A stretch of DNA of 64,000 nt from Pseudomonas fluorescens (GCF_900636825.1 NZ_LR134318.1:5069501-5133500); one strand, 5' to 3'. Shown: positions 41,453 to 50,457, numbered from the stretch's first letter. Notes: generated from the letters alone by a model not told the origin. Made by a program: numbers and translations.

Positions 41453-42157
41453 GTGATTACCACATCAACCGTCGTCAACTCAGTCGTAGAAAAACTGCGC
41501 GCCGCATTGGCCCGTGGACAGTGGCGCTCCGGCGAAATGCTGCCGGGCCAGCGGGAGCTGGCCGAGCAACTGGGCATCAGCCGACCGAGCCTGCGCGAAG
41601 CGGTGATCGTTCTCGAGACCCTCGGTCTGGTGCGCTCGATGCCAGGCAAAGGCGTGGTCGTGCTCGACGCGCAGTTGAACGACAGCCAGCATCACGACAG
41701 CGCGGTAGCCGGCGCCAGCCTCGAAGACGTGCTGCAACTGCGCTACACCCTGGAGCCGTTCATTGTCGGACTGGTCGCGCAGTCGATCAGCAGCAAGGAA
41801 GTCGGCCAGTTGCGCCTGACCCTGATGGACATGCGCGAAGCGCTGGAAGCCGGAGACAGTGAAGCCGGGGTCAGCGCCTACATCGCCTTCCACGAAGAAC
41901 TGTTCACGCTGACCTCCAATCCGATCTTTCAGAGCGTGGTGCAACAGACCAGCAATGCCCTCAAACAAAGCGCCGAGGTGTTGCGCAATTCACCGGAACA
42001 CCTGGCCGAACGCCTGGAAGAAAACGAAGCCGTGGTGCGCGCGATTCGCAGCAAGAACAGCGCCCAGGCCAGCGCCGAAATGCGCCGGCACATTTTGCGC
42101 GAAGGTCAGCGCATGGGTGTCGAGCTAAATATTCCGGATGACAACCTGCCCAACTGA
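41453..42157 (+). CDS. GntR regulator, FadR subfamily
   Basis: 234 residues from a GTG start (TGGAGC upstream). N-terminal winged helix (GQRELAEQLGISRPSLREAVIVLETLGLV), C-terminal FCD ligand-binding domain. Two of the usual FCD metal ligands look changed (the Asp before FHEEL is Tyr, and a His is Asn in EENEAVV), so ligand binding may not need metal. It lies 85 nt after dctA and 19 nt before a second gntR gene. The target is likely dctA or its own operon; the ligand is unknown. Confidence 0.85.
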   Translation: MITTSTVVNSVVEKLRAALARGQWRSGEMLPGQRELAEQLGISRPSLREAVIVLETLGLVRSMPGKGVVVLDAQLNDSQHHDSAVAGASLEDVLQLRYTLEPFIVGLVAQSISSKEVGQLRLTLMDMREALEAGDSEAGVSAYIAFHEELFTLTSNPIFQSVVQQTSNALKQSAEVLRNSPEHLAERLEENEAVVRAIRSKNSAQASAEMRRHILREGQRMGVELNIPDDNLPN

Positions 42158-42176
42158 TTCGCTTTGGAGAACGGCC

Positions 42177-42881
42177 ATGAACAGTTTTGCTTCAGCGTTG
42201 CAGACGCACCCGACCACCCTGCCCTTTCCTGGCCAGCGGGATCCGGGAGAAGAGCTGTATGCGCGACTGTTCGACGCGATTCTCGAACAACGCATCGATC
42301 CGGAAAGCCGCTTCACCGAAGATAGCCTGCGCGAGATGTTCGGCGTCAGTCGTGCGGATGTGCGGCGGGTGCTCACGCAGCTGTCGCTTGAGCAGGTCGT
42401 GGTGCTGCGAACCAATCACCGGCCGCGTGTGGCGGCGCCCGATCGGGAGCAGACGCGGCAGGCTCTGCATGCACGGCGCCTGACCGAAAGCACGCTGGTG
42501 CGCCTGGCGTGTCAGCGACCCGAGGCCGAAGGTTTGAAACGCCTGCGCGGGTTGATCGAGCGTGAGCGTCAGGCTGTAGAGCAGGATCGGCGCGGCGCGG
42601 CGATTCGCTTGTCAGGGCAGTTTCATCTGCAACTGGCGCAGATGGCGGGGAATACACCATTGGCGCATTTTCTTGGCAATCTGGTGCCGCTGACATCATT
42701 GGCGATTGCGCGAAGTGCGGTATCTACGCACAGCTGTTGCGCATGGCAGGAGCATCTGAAATTGATCGAGGCGATGGAATCCGGGAGAGTCGCTGAAGCC
42801 ATGATGCTTATGAATCAATATCTGGATCAGCTTGAGCAGACACTGCTGGGGTCAGACCTTGAACAATACAGTGTGGGCTGA
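42177..42881 (+). CDS. GntR regulator, FadR subfamily (second)
   Basis: 234 residues from ATG 42177 with TTTGGAGAA upstream. The winged helix (EDSLREMFGVSRADVRRVLTQLSLEQVV) and FCD domain (SGQFHLQLAQMAGNT, CCAWQEHLKLIEAM) are recognisable; here the His positions of the FCD are kept, unlike in the preceding gene. With 19 nt between them, the two regulators are probably co-transcribed. Its ligand and targets are unknown. Confidence 0.83.
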   Translation: MNSFASALQTHPTTLPFPGQRDPGEELYARLFDAILEQRIDPESRFTEDSLREMFGVSRADVRRVLTQLSLEQVVVLRTNHRPRVAAPDREQTRQALHARRLTESTLVRLACQRPEAEGLKRLRGLIERERQAVEQDRRGAAIRLSGQFHLQLAQMAGNTPLAHFLGNLVPLTSLAIARSAVSTHSCCAWQEHLKLIEAMESGRVAEAMMLMNQYLDQLEQTLLGSDLEQYSVG

Positions 42882-42888
42882 ATCGCCA

Positions 42889-42969
42889 TCGCGAGCAGGC
42901 TCGCTCCCACAGTGGACCGCATTCTGTCTGGAGGAATGCAGTCCACTGTGGGAGCGAGCCTGCTCGCGA
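42889..42969. repeat. REP doublet, GAGCCTGCTCGCGA family, reversed order
   Basis: The two units face the other way from most doublets here, and the loop contains further self-complementary sequence (CAGTGGAC/GTCCACTG). Confidence 0.85.
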
Positions 42970-42994
42970 AGAGGCCCTTTGAGCTAATGAAATA

Positions 42995-43972
42995 TCAGGC
43001 TTGTTGCGCCGCCACCCTGGCAAACCCCAACCGAATCTTCTCTTCCGGCAAATCATCGGCAATAAACACAATCACACTTTCCCGCGCCTCGCCTTCGGCC
43101 CATTCGGTGTCCCAGTCGAAACCATAGAGCTTCAGCACCCCCTGAAACACCAGCCGCCGATCTTCACCGGCAATGCTCAGCACGCCTTTGTAACGCAGCA
43201 ATTGCTTGCCGTGCTCTTCCAGCAGTTCATTCATGAACTCACTGAGCTGATCGATATCCAGCGCCTGATCGGTGCGCAGCACCAAACTGGAAATGCGGTC
43301 AATGGAAGGCGCCTTGGTCACCGGGCGCAGGCTCAAGCCGCCGCCAAGATCGGCATTCAGATTGAAACCGCGCACATCCAGCAATTCAGCCAGATCGATA
43401 TTGCCATGCTCGACCACCCGGATCGGCGCGCGGCGGTTGATCCGCGTCAGGCGCTCGCTTAGCGCGGTGAAGGTCGGTTCGTCGATCAGATCAGTCTTGC
43501 TCACCAGCAAGCGGTCGGCAAAACCGATCTGCGCCTGGGCGATGGTCTGGGTCAGGTGTACATCCGCGTGCGCGGCATCGACCAAGGTGATAATGCCGTC
43601 GAGCAGATAGCGCTCGCGCAGTTCTTCATCGATGAAAAAAGTCTGCGCGACCGGTGCCGGATCAGCCAGGCCAGTGCATTCGATCACCAGACGATCAAAG
43701 GCAATCTCGCCGCCGTCCAGCCGCTCCAGCAGCAGATACAACGCCTTGGTCAGGTCGGTGTGAATGGTGCAGCAGACGCAGCCATTCGCCAGGGTCATGA
43801 CTTGCACCGGCTCGTCGCCGAGCAACTGCGTGTCGATGCCGGCGTCGCTGAATTCGTTCTCGATCACGGCGATCTTCAAACCGTGTTCGGCTTTCAATAA
43901 ATGGCGTAGCAAGGTGGTCTTGCCGGCGCCGAGGAAACCGCTGAGTACCGTTACCGGAATGGGAGAAGACAA
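42995..43972 (-). CDS. yjiA: CobW/YjiA-type G3E GTPase (zinc metallochaperone family)
   Basis: 325 residues. I chose TTG 43972 (MSSPIPVTVLSG) because CAGGAG lies 8 nt upstream; a GTG at 43996 precedes that site and is less likely. P-loop GFLGAGKTT, the metal-binding CxCC in NGCVCCTI (near residue 66), and NKxD-like SKTDLID are present, with a C-terminal CobW domain. The order cstA-yjiX-yjiA matches E. coli btsT-yjiX-yjiA. The metal client is unknown. Confidence 0.88.
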   Translation of the reverse strand: MSSPIPVTVLSGFLGAGKTTLLRHLLKAEHGLKIAVIENEFSDAGIDTQLLGDEPVQVMTLANGCVCCTIHTDLTKALYLLLERLDGGEIAFDRLVIECTGLADPAPVAQTFFIDEELRERYLLDGIITLVDAAHADVHLTQTIAQAQIGFADRLLVSKTDLIDEPTFTALSERLTRINRRAPIRVVEHGNIDLAELLDVRGFNLNADLGGGLSLRPVTKAPSIDRISSLVLRTDQALDIDQLSEFMNELLEEHGKQLLRYKGVLSIAGEDRRLVFQGVLKLYGFDWDTEWAEGEARESVIVFIADDLPEEKIRLGFARVAAQQA

Positions 43973-44005
43973 AACCAGATCTCCTGAAAAGAACACAAAA
44001 ACAAA

Positions 44006-44096
44006 TGTGGGAGCGAGCCTGCTCGCGAAAGCGGTGTGTCAGTCAAATCATTCATCAACTGACACTCCGTATTCGCGAGCGGGCTCGCTCCCACAG
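44006..44096. repeat. REP doublet (REPIN), GAGCCTGCTCGCGA family
   Basis: Inverted pair between yjiX and yjiA, inside the probable operon. Confidence 0.9.
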
Positions 44097-44124
44097 GGGA
44101 TTACCTCAACCTTGCGCTGTCAGC

Positions 44125-44322
44125 TCAACAGCACTTCGGCCCACCCTTGCCACCGTAACGCGCTTCCTGACGTTCGCGAAAGAACATCTCGTAGCTCATC
44201 ACCGGTTTGTCCGGGTGCTTGGATTGCATATGCTCGACGTAGGTGTCGTAGTCGGGCATGCCGACCATCAGACGCGCGGCCTGACCGAGGTATTTACCGA
44301 GGCGACTCAGGTCATTGAACAT
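44125..44322 (-). CDS. yjiX: YbdD/YjiX family protein (DUF466)
   Basis: 65 residues, starting MFNDLSRLGKYLGQAARLM, with MPDYDTYVEHM and the ending GGKGGPKCC typical of this family, which nearly always follows cstA-type transporters. Function unknown; an accessory role for the transporter is suggested by the constant linkage. It starts 15 nt after cstA. Confidence 0.9.
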   Translation of the reverse strand: MFNDLSRLGKYLGQAARLMVGMPDYDTYVEHMQSKHPDKPVMSYEMFFRERQEARYGGKGGPKCC

Positions 44323-44337
44323 GGTGCAATCCTCTGG

Positions 44338-46404
44338 TTACGCATCCGGCAGAGCCTGGAATGGCGATTCTTTATCCGTACGCTCTTTTTTGCCCCAGGC
44401 GGCGATGCCGACCTTGAGCGCATAGAACAGGATGCTGAACACCACGAACAGGAACAGCGCGGTGAGTGTGGCGTTGGTGTAAGCGTTGAAGATCACATGC
44501 TGCATCTGCTCGACGCTTTTTGCCGGTGCCAGCACCTGACCATTGGCCAGCGCATCGCTGTATTTCTTCGCCAGCGACAGGAAGCCGATCGCCGGGTTGG
44601 CGTCGAACAACTTGATGAAGCCAGCCGTCGTGGTGCAGATCAACAGCCAAGTGGCCGGCAACAGCGTGACCCAAATGTAGCGCTGACGCTTCATCTTGAT
44701 CAGAACCACCGTGCCGAGCATCAGCGCGATACCGGCGAGCATCTGGTTGGAAATACCGAACAGAGGCCACAGGGTGTTGATACCGCCCAACGGGTCGATC
44801 ACGCCTTGATACAGCAACCAGCCCCACATCGCCACACAACCGGCAGTGGCAATCAGGTTGGCGCCCCACGATTCGGTGCGTTTGAGCGCCGGTACGAAGG
44901 AGCCAAGCAAGTCCTGGAGCATGAAACGCCCGGCGCGGGTGCCGGCGTCCACAGCGGTGAGGATGAACAGCGCTTCGAACAGAATCGCGAAGTGGTACCA
45001 GAATGCCATGGTGTTTTCACCCGGCAGGACACTGTGCAGGATCTGCGCGATACCGACCGCCAGGGTTGGCGCGCCACCGGCACGGGCCAGAATGGTGGTT
45101 TCGCCGATGTCATGGGCAACCGCTTGCAGCGCCTCCGGCGTAATCGCGAAGCCCCAGCTGGTGACCACTTGCGCCACCGAAGCGACGTCGCTGCCGACAA
45201 CTGCGGCCGGGCTGTTCATGGCGAAGTACACGCCCGGCTCGATCACCGAAGCGGCAACCATGGCCATGATCGCCACGAACGATTCCATCAACATGCCGCC
45301 GTAACCGATGTAGCGGGCGTTGGTTTCGTTATCCAGCAGCTTCGGCGTGGTGCCCGACGAGATCAGCGCGTGGAAACCCGATACCGCACCGCAGGCGATG
45401 GTGATGAACAGGAAAGGGAACAGACCGCCCTTCCACACCGGCCCGGTGCCGTCGACAAACTGGGTCAGCGCGGGCATTTTCAGCTCGGGCATGGTGATCA
45501 GAATGCCGATCGCCAGGGCAACGATGGTGCCGATCTTGAGGAACGTCGAGAGATAGTCACGCGGCGCCAGAATCAGCCAGACCGGCAGCGAGGCCGCCAC
45601 GAAGCCGTAACCGACCAGCATCCAGGTGATCTGCACGCCAGTGAAAGTGAACGCCTTGGCCCACACCGGATCAGCAGCGATCTGCCCGCCCAGCCAGATC
45701 GAACCGAGCAGCAGCAACACGCCGACCACGGAGATTTCGCCGATGCGGCCCGGGCGGATGTAGCGCATGTAGATGCCCATGAACATGGCGATCGGGATGG
45801 TCGCCATCACGGTGAAGATGCCCCACGGGCTTTCGGCCAAGGCCTTGACCACGATCAGCGCCAGCACCGCGAGGATGATGATCATGATCAGGAAGCAGCC
45901 GAACAGCGCGATGGTCCCGGGGATCCGGCCCATTTCTTCACGCACCATGTCGCCCAGGGACCGGCCATTGCGTCGGGTCGACATGAACAGGACCATGAAG
46001 TCCTGCACCGCGCCCGCCAGCACCACACCGGCAATCAGCCAGAGCGTGCCGGGCAGATACCCCATCTGCGCCGCCAGCACCGGACCGACCAGTGGCCCCG
46101 CGCCAGCGATGGCCGCGAAGTGGTGACCGAAAAGGATGTGTTTGTTGGTCGGCACGTAGTCCAGACCATCATTGTTGAGCACGGCGGGGGTGGCCCGACG
46201 CGGATCCAGTTGCATCACGTTGTTGGCGATGAACAGACTGTAGTAACGATACGCAACCAGATAAATGGCCACGGCAGCGACCACAATCCACAAGGCGTTG
46301 ATCGCCTCGCCGCGGCGCAATGCCACTACGCCGAGGGCGCACGCTCCTACGATTGCCAGCACAAGCCAGGGTAAGTGGCGCAGCAGGCTATTATTATTTT
46401 TCAT
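44338..46404 (-). CDS. cstA: CstA/BtsT-family pyruvate (peptide) transporter
   Basis: 688 residues from ATG 46404 (MKNNNSLLRHLPW); the in-frame extension to 46476 is not family-like. About 16 to 18 membrane helices. Conserved stretches include GHHFAAIAGAGPLVGPVLAAQMGYLPG and ISSGTTPKLLDNETNARYIGYG. Members import pyruvate (BtsT) or peptides and pyruvate (CstA) under carbon limitation. It forms an operon with yjiX and probably yjiA. Confidence 0.92.
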   Translation of the reverse strand: MKNNNSLLRHLPWLVLAIVGACALGVVALRRGEAINALWIVVAAVAIYLVAYRYYSLFIANNVMQLDPRRATPAVLNNDGLDYVPTNKHILFGHHFAAIAGAGPLVGPVLAAQMGYLPGTLWLIAGVVLAGAVQDFMVLFMSTRRNGRSLGDMVREEMGRIPGTIALFGCFLIMIIILAVLALIVVKALAESPWGIFTVMATIPIAMFMGIYMRYIRPGRIGEISVVGVLLLLGSIWLGGQIAADPVWAKAFTFTGVQITWMLVGYGFVAASLPVWLILAPRDYLSTFLKIGTIVALAIGILITMPELKMPALTQFVDGTGPVWKGGLFPFLFITIACGAVSGFHALISSGTTPKLLDNETNARYIGYGGMLMESFVAIMAMVAASVIEPGVYFAMNSPAAVVGSDVASVAQVVTSWGFAITPEALQAVAHDIGETTILARAGGAPTLAVGIAQILHSVLPGENTMAFWYHFAILFEALFILTAVDAGTRAGRFMLQDLLGSFVPALKRTESWGANLIATAGCVAMWGWLLYQGVIDPLGGINTLWPLFGISNQMLAGIALMLGTVVLIKMKRQRYIWVTLLPATWLLICTTTAGFIKLFDANPAIGFLSLAKKYSDALANGQVLAPAKSVEQMQHVIFNAYTNATLTALFLFVVFSILFYALKVGIAAWGKKERTDKESPFQALPDA

Positions 46405-46563
46405 TTTATTATTCCAGCCAGGGTGGACAAGAAAGACAGCCACCCCGAGTTTAGCGCTTACGGCGCCAAAGGCCATACCCCGACATTGGTCTAGACGCTT
46501 TAGCGATTGGCCGGCGCCCGCATTCGCGGTCTATAGTCAGCGAACCTTCATGAGGAATGCGCC

Positions 46564-46932
46564 ATGAGCGAACACTCCGCCAATCGACGTCGCTTCAAAC
46601 GTATTGCGTTCGATGCCAGAACCGAGCTGAAACAAGGCGAGTACATCTGGCCGGTCAAGCTGATCGATCTGTCGCTCAAAGGGCTGCTGATCGAACGACC
46701 GGAGCCATGGCTTGGGGATCGCGAACAGGATTTTTTCGTCGACATTCATTTAAGCGACGACGTCGATATCGAGATGGACGTGCAGCTGGCCCATGAGGAA
46801 AACGGCCAGTTGGGGTTTGTTTGCCGGCATATCAGTCTGGAGTCGATCCAGCGGTTGCGGCGCTTGATCGAGCTGAACCTGGCGGATGAGGCCGAGCTTG
46901 AGCGCGAATTGGGGGCGTTGATCGAAATCTAG
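46564..46932 (+). CDS. mapZ: PilZ-domain c-di-GMP receptor (MapZ type)
   Basis: 122 residues. The PilZ motifs are intact: RRRFKR at residues 8-13 (RxxxR) and DLSLKG at 38-43 ([D/N]xSxxG). Length and position next to radA match P. aeruginosa PA4608 (MapZ), which binds c-di-GMP and then inhibits the chemotaxis methyltransferase CheR1. Divergent from cstA. The MorA-type enzyme 8 kb away could be one source of its ligand. Confidence 0.88.
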   Translation: MSEHSANRRRFKRIAFDARTELKQGEYIWPVKLIDLSLKGLLIERPEPWLGDREQDFFVDIHLSDDVDIEMDVQLAHEENGQLGFVCRHISLESIQRLRRLIELNLADEAELERELGALIEI

Positions 46933-46941
46933 AGCCGCTCT

Positions 46942-47021
46942 CTGTAGGAGCTGCCGAAGGCTGCGATCTTTTGATCTTGAAATCCAAAATCAAAAGATCG
47001 CAGCCTGCGGCAGCTCCTACA
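46942..47021. repeat. REP doublet, GATCGCAGCCTGCGGCAGC family
   Basis: Inverted pair between convergent mapZ and radA. Confidence 0.9.
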
Positions 47022-47035
47022 AAGGCAAATTGTGG

Positions 47036-48403
47036 TTATTCGAAGAGGGCGTCGAGGGCCTGTTCAAGGCGGGTGACCGCGATGATCTGCAGCCCCGGCG
47101 GCGATTCCTTCGGTGCATTTCCCTTCGGCACGATTGCGCGCTTGAAGCCGTGTTTGGCCGCTTCCTTCAAACGTTCCTGCCCACTCGGCACCGGTCGCAC
47201 TTCGCCCGACAGACCGACCTCGCCAAACACCAGCAAATCATGCGGCAACGGCCGGTTGCGCAGGCTCGACATGACTGCCGCCATCAGTGCCAGGTCCGAT
47301 GCCGTCTCCAGCACCTTCACGCCGCCGACCACGTTGAGAAACACGTCCTGATCGTGGGTCGGAATACCGCCGTGACGATGCAAAACCGCAAGCAACATCG
47401 CCAGACGATTCTGATCCAGGCCCAGTGTTACGCGGCGCGGGTTGGCCAGATGGCTGTCATCGACCAGCGCCTGCACTTCCACCAGCATCGGCCGCGTGCC
47501 TTCCCACGTTGCCATCACCACACTGCCCGGGACTTCTTCCTGCGCACGCGTCAGAAAAATTGCCGAGGGGTTGGAGACTTCTTTCAAGCCTTTGTCAGTC
47601 ATGCCGAACACGCCCAGCTCGTTGACCGCACCGAAACGGTTTTTCACCGCACGCAGCAAACGCAAGCGGCCATCGGATTCGCCCTCGAAATACAACACGG
47701 TGTCGACCATGTGTTCCAGCACACGAGGCCCCGCCAGTGCGCCCTCCTTGGTGACGTGGCCGACGAGGAAAATCGCCGTGCCGCTCTGTTTGGCGTAACG
47801 CACCAGCAACGCGGCGCTCTCACGCACTTGGGAGACGCCGCCCGGTGCCGATTGCAACTGCTCGGTGAAAATCGTCTGGATCGAGTCGATCACCATCACC
47901 TTGGGCTTTTCCTGACGGGCAGTGGCGATGATGGTTTCGATGCAGGTTTCGGTCATCACCCGCAGTTGATCCTGTGGCAAGCCCAGGCGACGCGCGCGCA
48001 TCGCCACTTGCTGTTGGGACTCTTCACCGGTGACGTACAGCGCCGGCATGCTCTTGGCCAGGTTGCACAGGGTCTGGAGAAGAATGGTCGACTTGCCGAT
48101 GCCCGGATCGCCGCCAATCAACACCACCGAACCGTCCACCAGCCCACCGCCGAGTACTCGATCCAGTTCGCCGGACGCCGTGGAAAATCGCGGGATTTCT
48201 TCAATGCTGACTTCCGCCAGCGTCTTGATCTGCGCTTGCTGCCCAGCCCAGCCGGTGCGCCCGGCCGGTGCGGCGGCGCCACCGCTTTCAATCATCGTTT
48301 CGGTCAGGGTGTTCCAGGCACCGCACTCCCCGCACTGCCCGGCCCATTTGGGAAAGGTTGCGCCGCACTCGGTGCAGCCGTACATGCGTTTGGCCTTGGC
48401 CAT
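47036..48403 (-). CDS. radA: DNA repair protein RadA (Sms)
   Basis: 455 residues. An N-terminal C4 zinc finger (YGCTECGATFPKWAGQCGEC) is followed by a RecA-like ATPase with Walker A GGDPGIGKST, the RadA-specific KNRFG motif and a C-terminal LonC-like domain (LMAAVMSSLRNRPLPHD). It drives branch migration in recombination and also in natural transformation, which is of interest beside FimT. Confidence 0.97.
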   Translation of the reverse strand: MAKAKRMYGCTECGATFPKWAGQCGECGAWNTLTETMIESGGAAAPAGRTGWAGQQAQIKTLAEVSIEEIPRFSTASGELDRVLGGGLVDGSVVLIGGDPGIGKSTILLQTLCNLAKSMPALYVTGEESQQQVAMRARRLGLPQDQLRVMTETCIETIIATARQEKPKVMVIDSIQTIFTEQLQSAPGGVSQVRESAALLVRYAKQSGTAIFLVGHVTKEGALAGPRVLEHMVDTVLYFEGESDGRLRLLRAVKNRFGAVNELGVFGMTDKGLKEVSNPSAIFLTRAQEEVPGSVVMATWEGTRPMLVEVQALVDDSHLANPRRVTLGLDQNRLAMLLAVLHRHGGIPTHDQDVFLNVVGGVKVLETASDLALMAAVMSSLRNRPLPHDLLVFGEVGLSGEVRPVPSGQERLKEAAKHGFKRAIVPKGNAPKESPPGLQIIAVTRLEQALDALFE

Positions 48404-48988
48404 ATGAACCCCACGGGAAAAAACCGTGATGATAACGCACAGATGACAGCGAGGCGGAAACTCCGCCGCCCCGATAAGAGCGGGAAATTAACCCTTTGAA
48501 CTATGTGAGTACTTCCTGAAACACTGTTAGCGCATTTACTCTATTACGGGTTTAAAAAGTTGGACAAACGCGACACCACTTCTGAGTGTTTGTATAACCC
48601 ATGGAAAAAAACAATTTTTATCAACTTTATCAGCCGAGGCTAATTATTACATTTTGTAAACGCACAGCATGTATGACCTATTGAGTTAATTCTTTGTGAT
48701 AACCCGTACACAACTGTTTCAGGGTTGAGACTCGAGCAACATCCCATTACTTGAGGTGACTGATACCTGTCATTTCCATCACTTCAAAATACGACCTTTC
48801 ATTGTCGCGAGCTCCCGAAACCGTCACGACAATCCAGAGACCACAGCACGTGCGGTGCGGGCATTTTTGTAAACTTCTCAATCATCTGCCGGTCGATAAC
48901 TGGCAAGCGTGTAAGCAGTTATGTCAGCGAAACGCGGTTGGCTGACTTACACTCCTTCCCCAACCTCATCTGTGACAAGGAATAACGT
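48404..48988. other. AT-rich intergenic region before mscL, 585 nt
   Basis: Markedly AT-rich from about 48500 to 48760 compared with its neighbours. It has a 27-nt dyad at 48896-48922 and a TACACT -10-like element at 48948-48953 upstream of mscL. No credible gene was found; the longest ATG reading (48601) is 27 codons without a ribosome site. Confidence 0.6.
48896..48922. promoter_or_regulatory. Inverted repeat upstream of mscL
   Basis: ATAACTG-N13-CAGTTAT, perfect 7-nt arms, 67 nt before the mscL start codon. Confidence 0.45.
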
Positions 48989-49402
48989 ATGGGCGTGCTA
49001 AGTGAGTTCAAGGCCTTCGCGGTCAAAGGCAATGTGGTCGACATGGCCGTCGGTATCATCATCGGTGCAGCCTTCGGCAAGATCGTTTCATCCTTTGTCG
49101 GCGACGTGATCATGCCTCCGCTCGGTCTGCTGATTGGCGGGGTGGATTTCAGTGATCTGGCAATCACCCTAAAGGCGGCCGAAGGTACCGCGCCCCCAGT
49201 CGTGCTGGCTTATGGCAAATTCATTCAGACCGTTCTCGACTTCATCATCGTTGCCTTTGCGATTTTCATGGGCGTCAAAGCCATCAATCGCCTCAAGCGC
49301 GAAGAAGCCGTGGCCCCTAAGCTGCCGCCGGTTCCGACCAAAGAAGAAGAACTGCTGGGCGAGATCCGCGACTTGCTCAAGGCTCAGAACAATCAGCCCT
49401 GA
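48989..49402 (+). CDS. mscL: Large-conductance mechanosensitive channel MscL
   Basis: 137 residues with AAGGA upstream. N-terminal amphipathic helix, TM1 (VDMAVGIIIGAAFGKIVSSFV), a periplasmic loop, TM2 (FIQTVLDFIIVAFAIFMGVKAI) and a cytoplasmic helix ending in EEELLGEIRDLLK. It opens under membrane tension to release solutes on osmotic downshock. Single gene; a TACACT element without a good -35 fits RpoS-type expression. Confidence 0.97.
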   Translation: MGVLSEFKAFAVKGNVVDMAVGIIIGAAFGKIVSSFVGDVIMPPLGLLIGGVDFSDLAITLKAAEGTAPPVVLAYGKFIQTVLDFIIVAFAIFMGVKAINRLKREEAVAPKLPPVPTKEEELLGEIRDLLKAQNNQP

Positions 49403-49419
49403 AGCCCTCGCGCAGTGAA

Positions 49420-49447
49420 ACGGCACCGACTCAGGTGCCGTTTTTTT
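49420..49447 (+). terminator. Terminator of mscL
   Basis: Stem CGGCACC/GGTGCCG and seven T; the T run touches the stop codon of the convergent fprB. Confidence 0.88.
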
Positions 49448-50222
49448 ACCAGTAGTTTTCCACCGCCACCTGCCCGGGGCGGCGTGTCAGGCTCAGGCTC
49501 ATGTGCCGCTGCTTGAGCAGCGCGCGAGTGTCGTCGATCATTTGAGGATTACCACAGAGCATCACCCGCGAGTGTTCCGCCGTCAGTTGCAGCCCCGCCG
49601 TTCGCTCCAATTCGCCATTTTCAATCAGGTCGGTAATCCGCCCATTCAACGCGCCAGGATGCGTTTCTCGGGTCACGGACGGGATGAACTGCAGTTTATG
49701 CGCGTACTCGGCCAGATAATCACGTTGCGACAGTTCGGCAATCAGCGGCAGATAAGCCAGCTCCCGCGCTTCGCGCACGCTGTACACCAGAATGATCCGC
49801 TCGAATTTCTCCCACACTTCGAAATCCTGCAGGATCGACAGAAATGGCGCTACGCCGGTGCCTGTGGATAACAGCCAAAGATCACGCCCATCGACGAACC
49901 GATCAAGCGTCAGATAGCCGAACGCCTGGCGCTCCACCAGTAATGTATCGCCGGGTTGCAAACGGCTCAGCTCGCTGGTGAATTCCCCTCCCGGCACGAC
50001 GATGGAAAAGAATTCGAGAAACTCGTCAAATGGCGAGGACACCATGGAATAGGCACGCCAGACAATGCTGCCATCAGCCTTGCTCACCCCCAGACGTGCG
50101 AACTGGCCGGCGCGAAACCTGAAGCCGGGATCACGCGTGGTGCGTAGCGTAAACAGATGGGGGGTCAATGGATGCACCTCCAGCAGCGTCTGGCGGGTGA
50201 ACTTTTCGGTAGTGTCGGTCAT
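49446..50222 (-). CDS. fprB: Ferredoxin/flavodoxin-NADP reductase
   Basis: 258 residues from ATG 50222. FAD-binding motif RAYSMVS near residue 52 and NADPH-binding stretch STGTGVAPFLSI; the end VENYW is typical of bacterial Fpr enzymes. It passes electrons between NADPH and ferredoxin or flavodoxin. The place next to mscL matches the second Fpr (FprB) of P. aeruginosa, so I use that symbol; fprA-type is the alternative. Confidence 0.88.
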   Translation of the reverse strand: MTDTTEKFTRQTLLEVHPLTPHLFTLRTTRDPGFRFRAGQFARLGVSKADGSIVWRAYSMVSSPFDEFLEFFSIVVPGGEFTSELSRLQPGDTLLVERQAFGYLTLDRFVDGRDLWLLSTGTGVAPFLSILQDFEVWEKFERIILVYSVREARELAYLPLIAELSQRDYLAEYAHKLQFIPSVTRETHPGALNGRITDLIENGELERTAGLQLTAEHSRVMLCGNPQMIDDTRALLKQRHMSLSLTRRPGQVAVENYW

Positions 50223-50272
50223 GAGCGTCTCCAAATCAGCCGCGTCCAGTGTGGCGCAAACGTGTCGTTTTA

Positions 50273-50294
50273 AACACCGGCAATAAATGGTGTT
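50273..50294. promoter_or_regulatory. 22-nt dyad in the fprB-luxR intergenic region
   Basis: AACACC-N10-GGTGTT, perfect 6-nt arms, 51 nt upstream of the fprB start. Confidence 0.4.
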
Positions 50295-50457
50295 ATTAAT
50301 CGGCTCGCGCGCTCTTTGAAAACACTATGTATTAATATCGCTTAGAGCAAATACACCAAACCTCCGTATGATCAGATGAATATCAGCGAGCAGTCCGACT
50401 CATAACTTTTTTAGCCGTTTAAGTTCCATCGAAAGAGCGAAAAAATTCAGGCCAAGA

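Noticed and set aside
44005..46374. A 789-codon open frame on the plus strand opposite cstA
   Set aside because: It mirrors the cstA codons in a GC-rich genome, has a low-complexity His/Arg/Gln/Asp-rich product and no ribosome site.
46488..46495. GTCTAGAC palindrome between cstA and mapZ as a GntR operator
   Set aside because: Only 8 nt, and the flanks do not extend the symmetry; too short to support.
48601..48684. A 27-codon ATG frame in the AT-rich gap before mscL
   Set aside because: No ribosome site and no family likeness; chance frame in AT-rich DNA.
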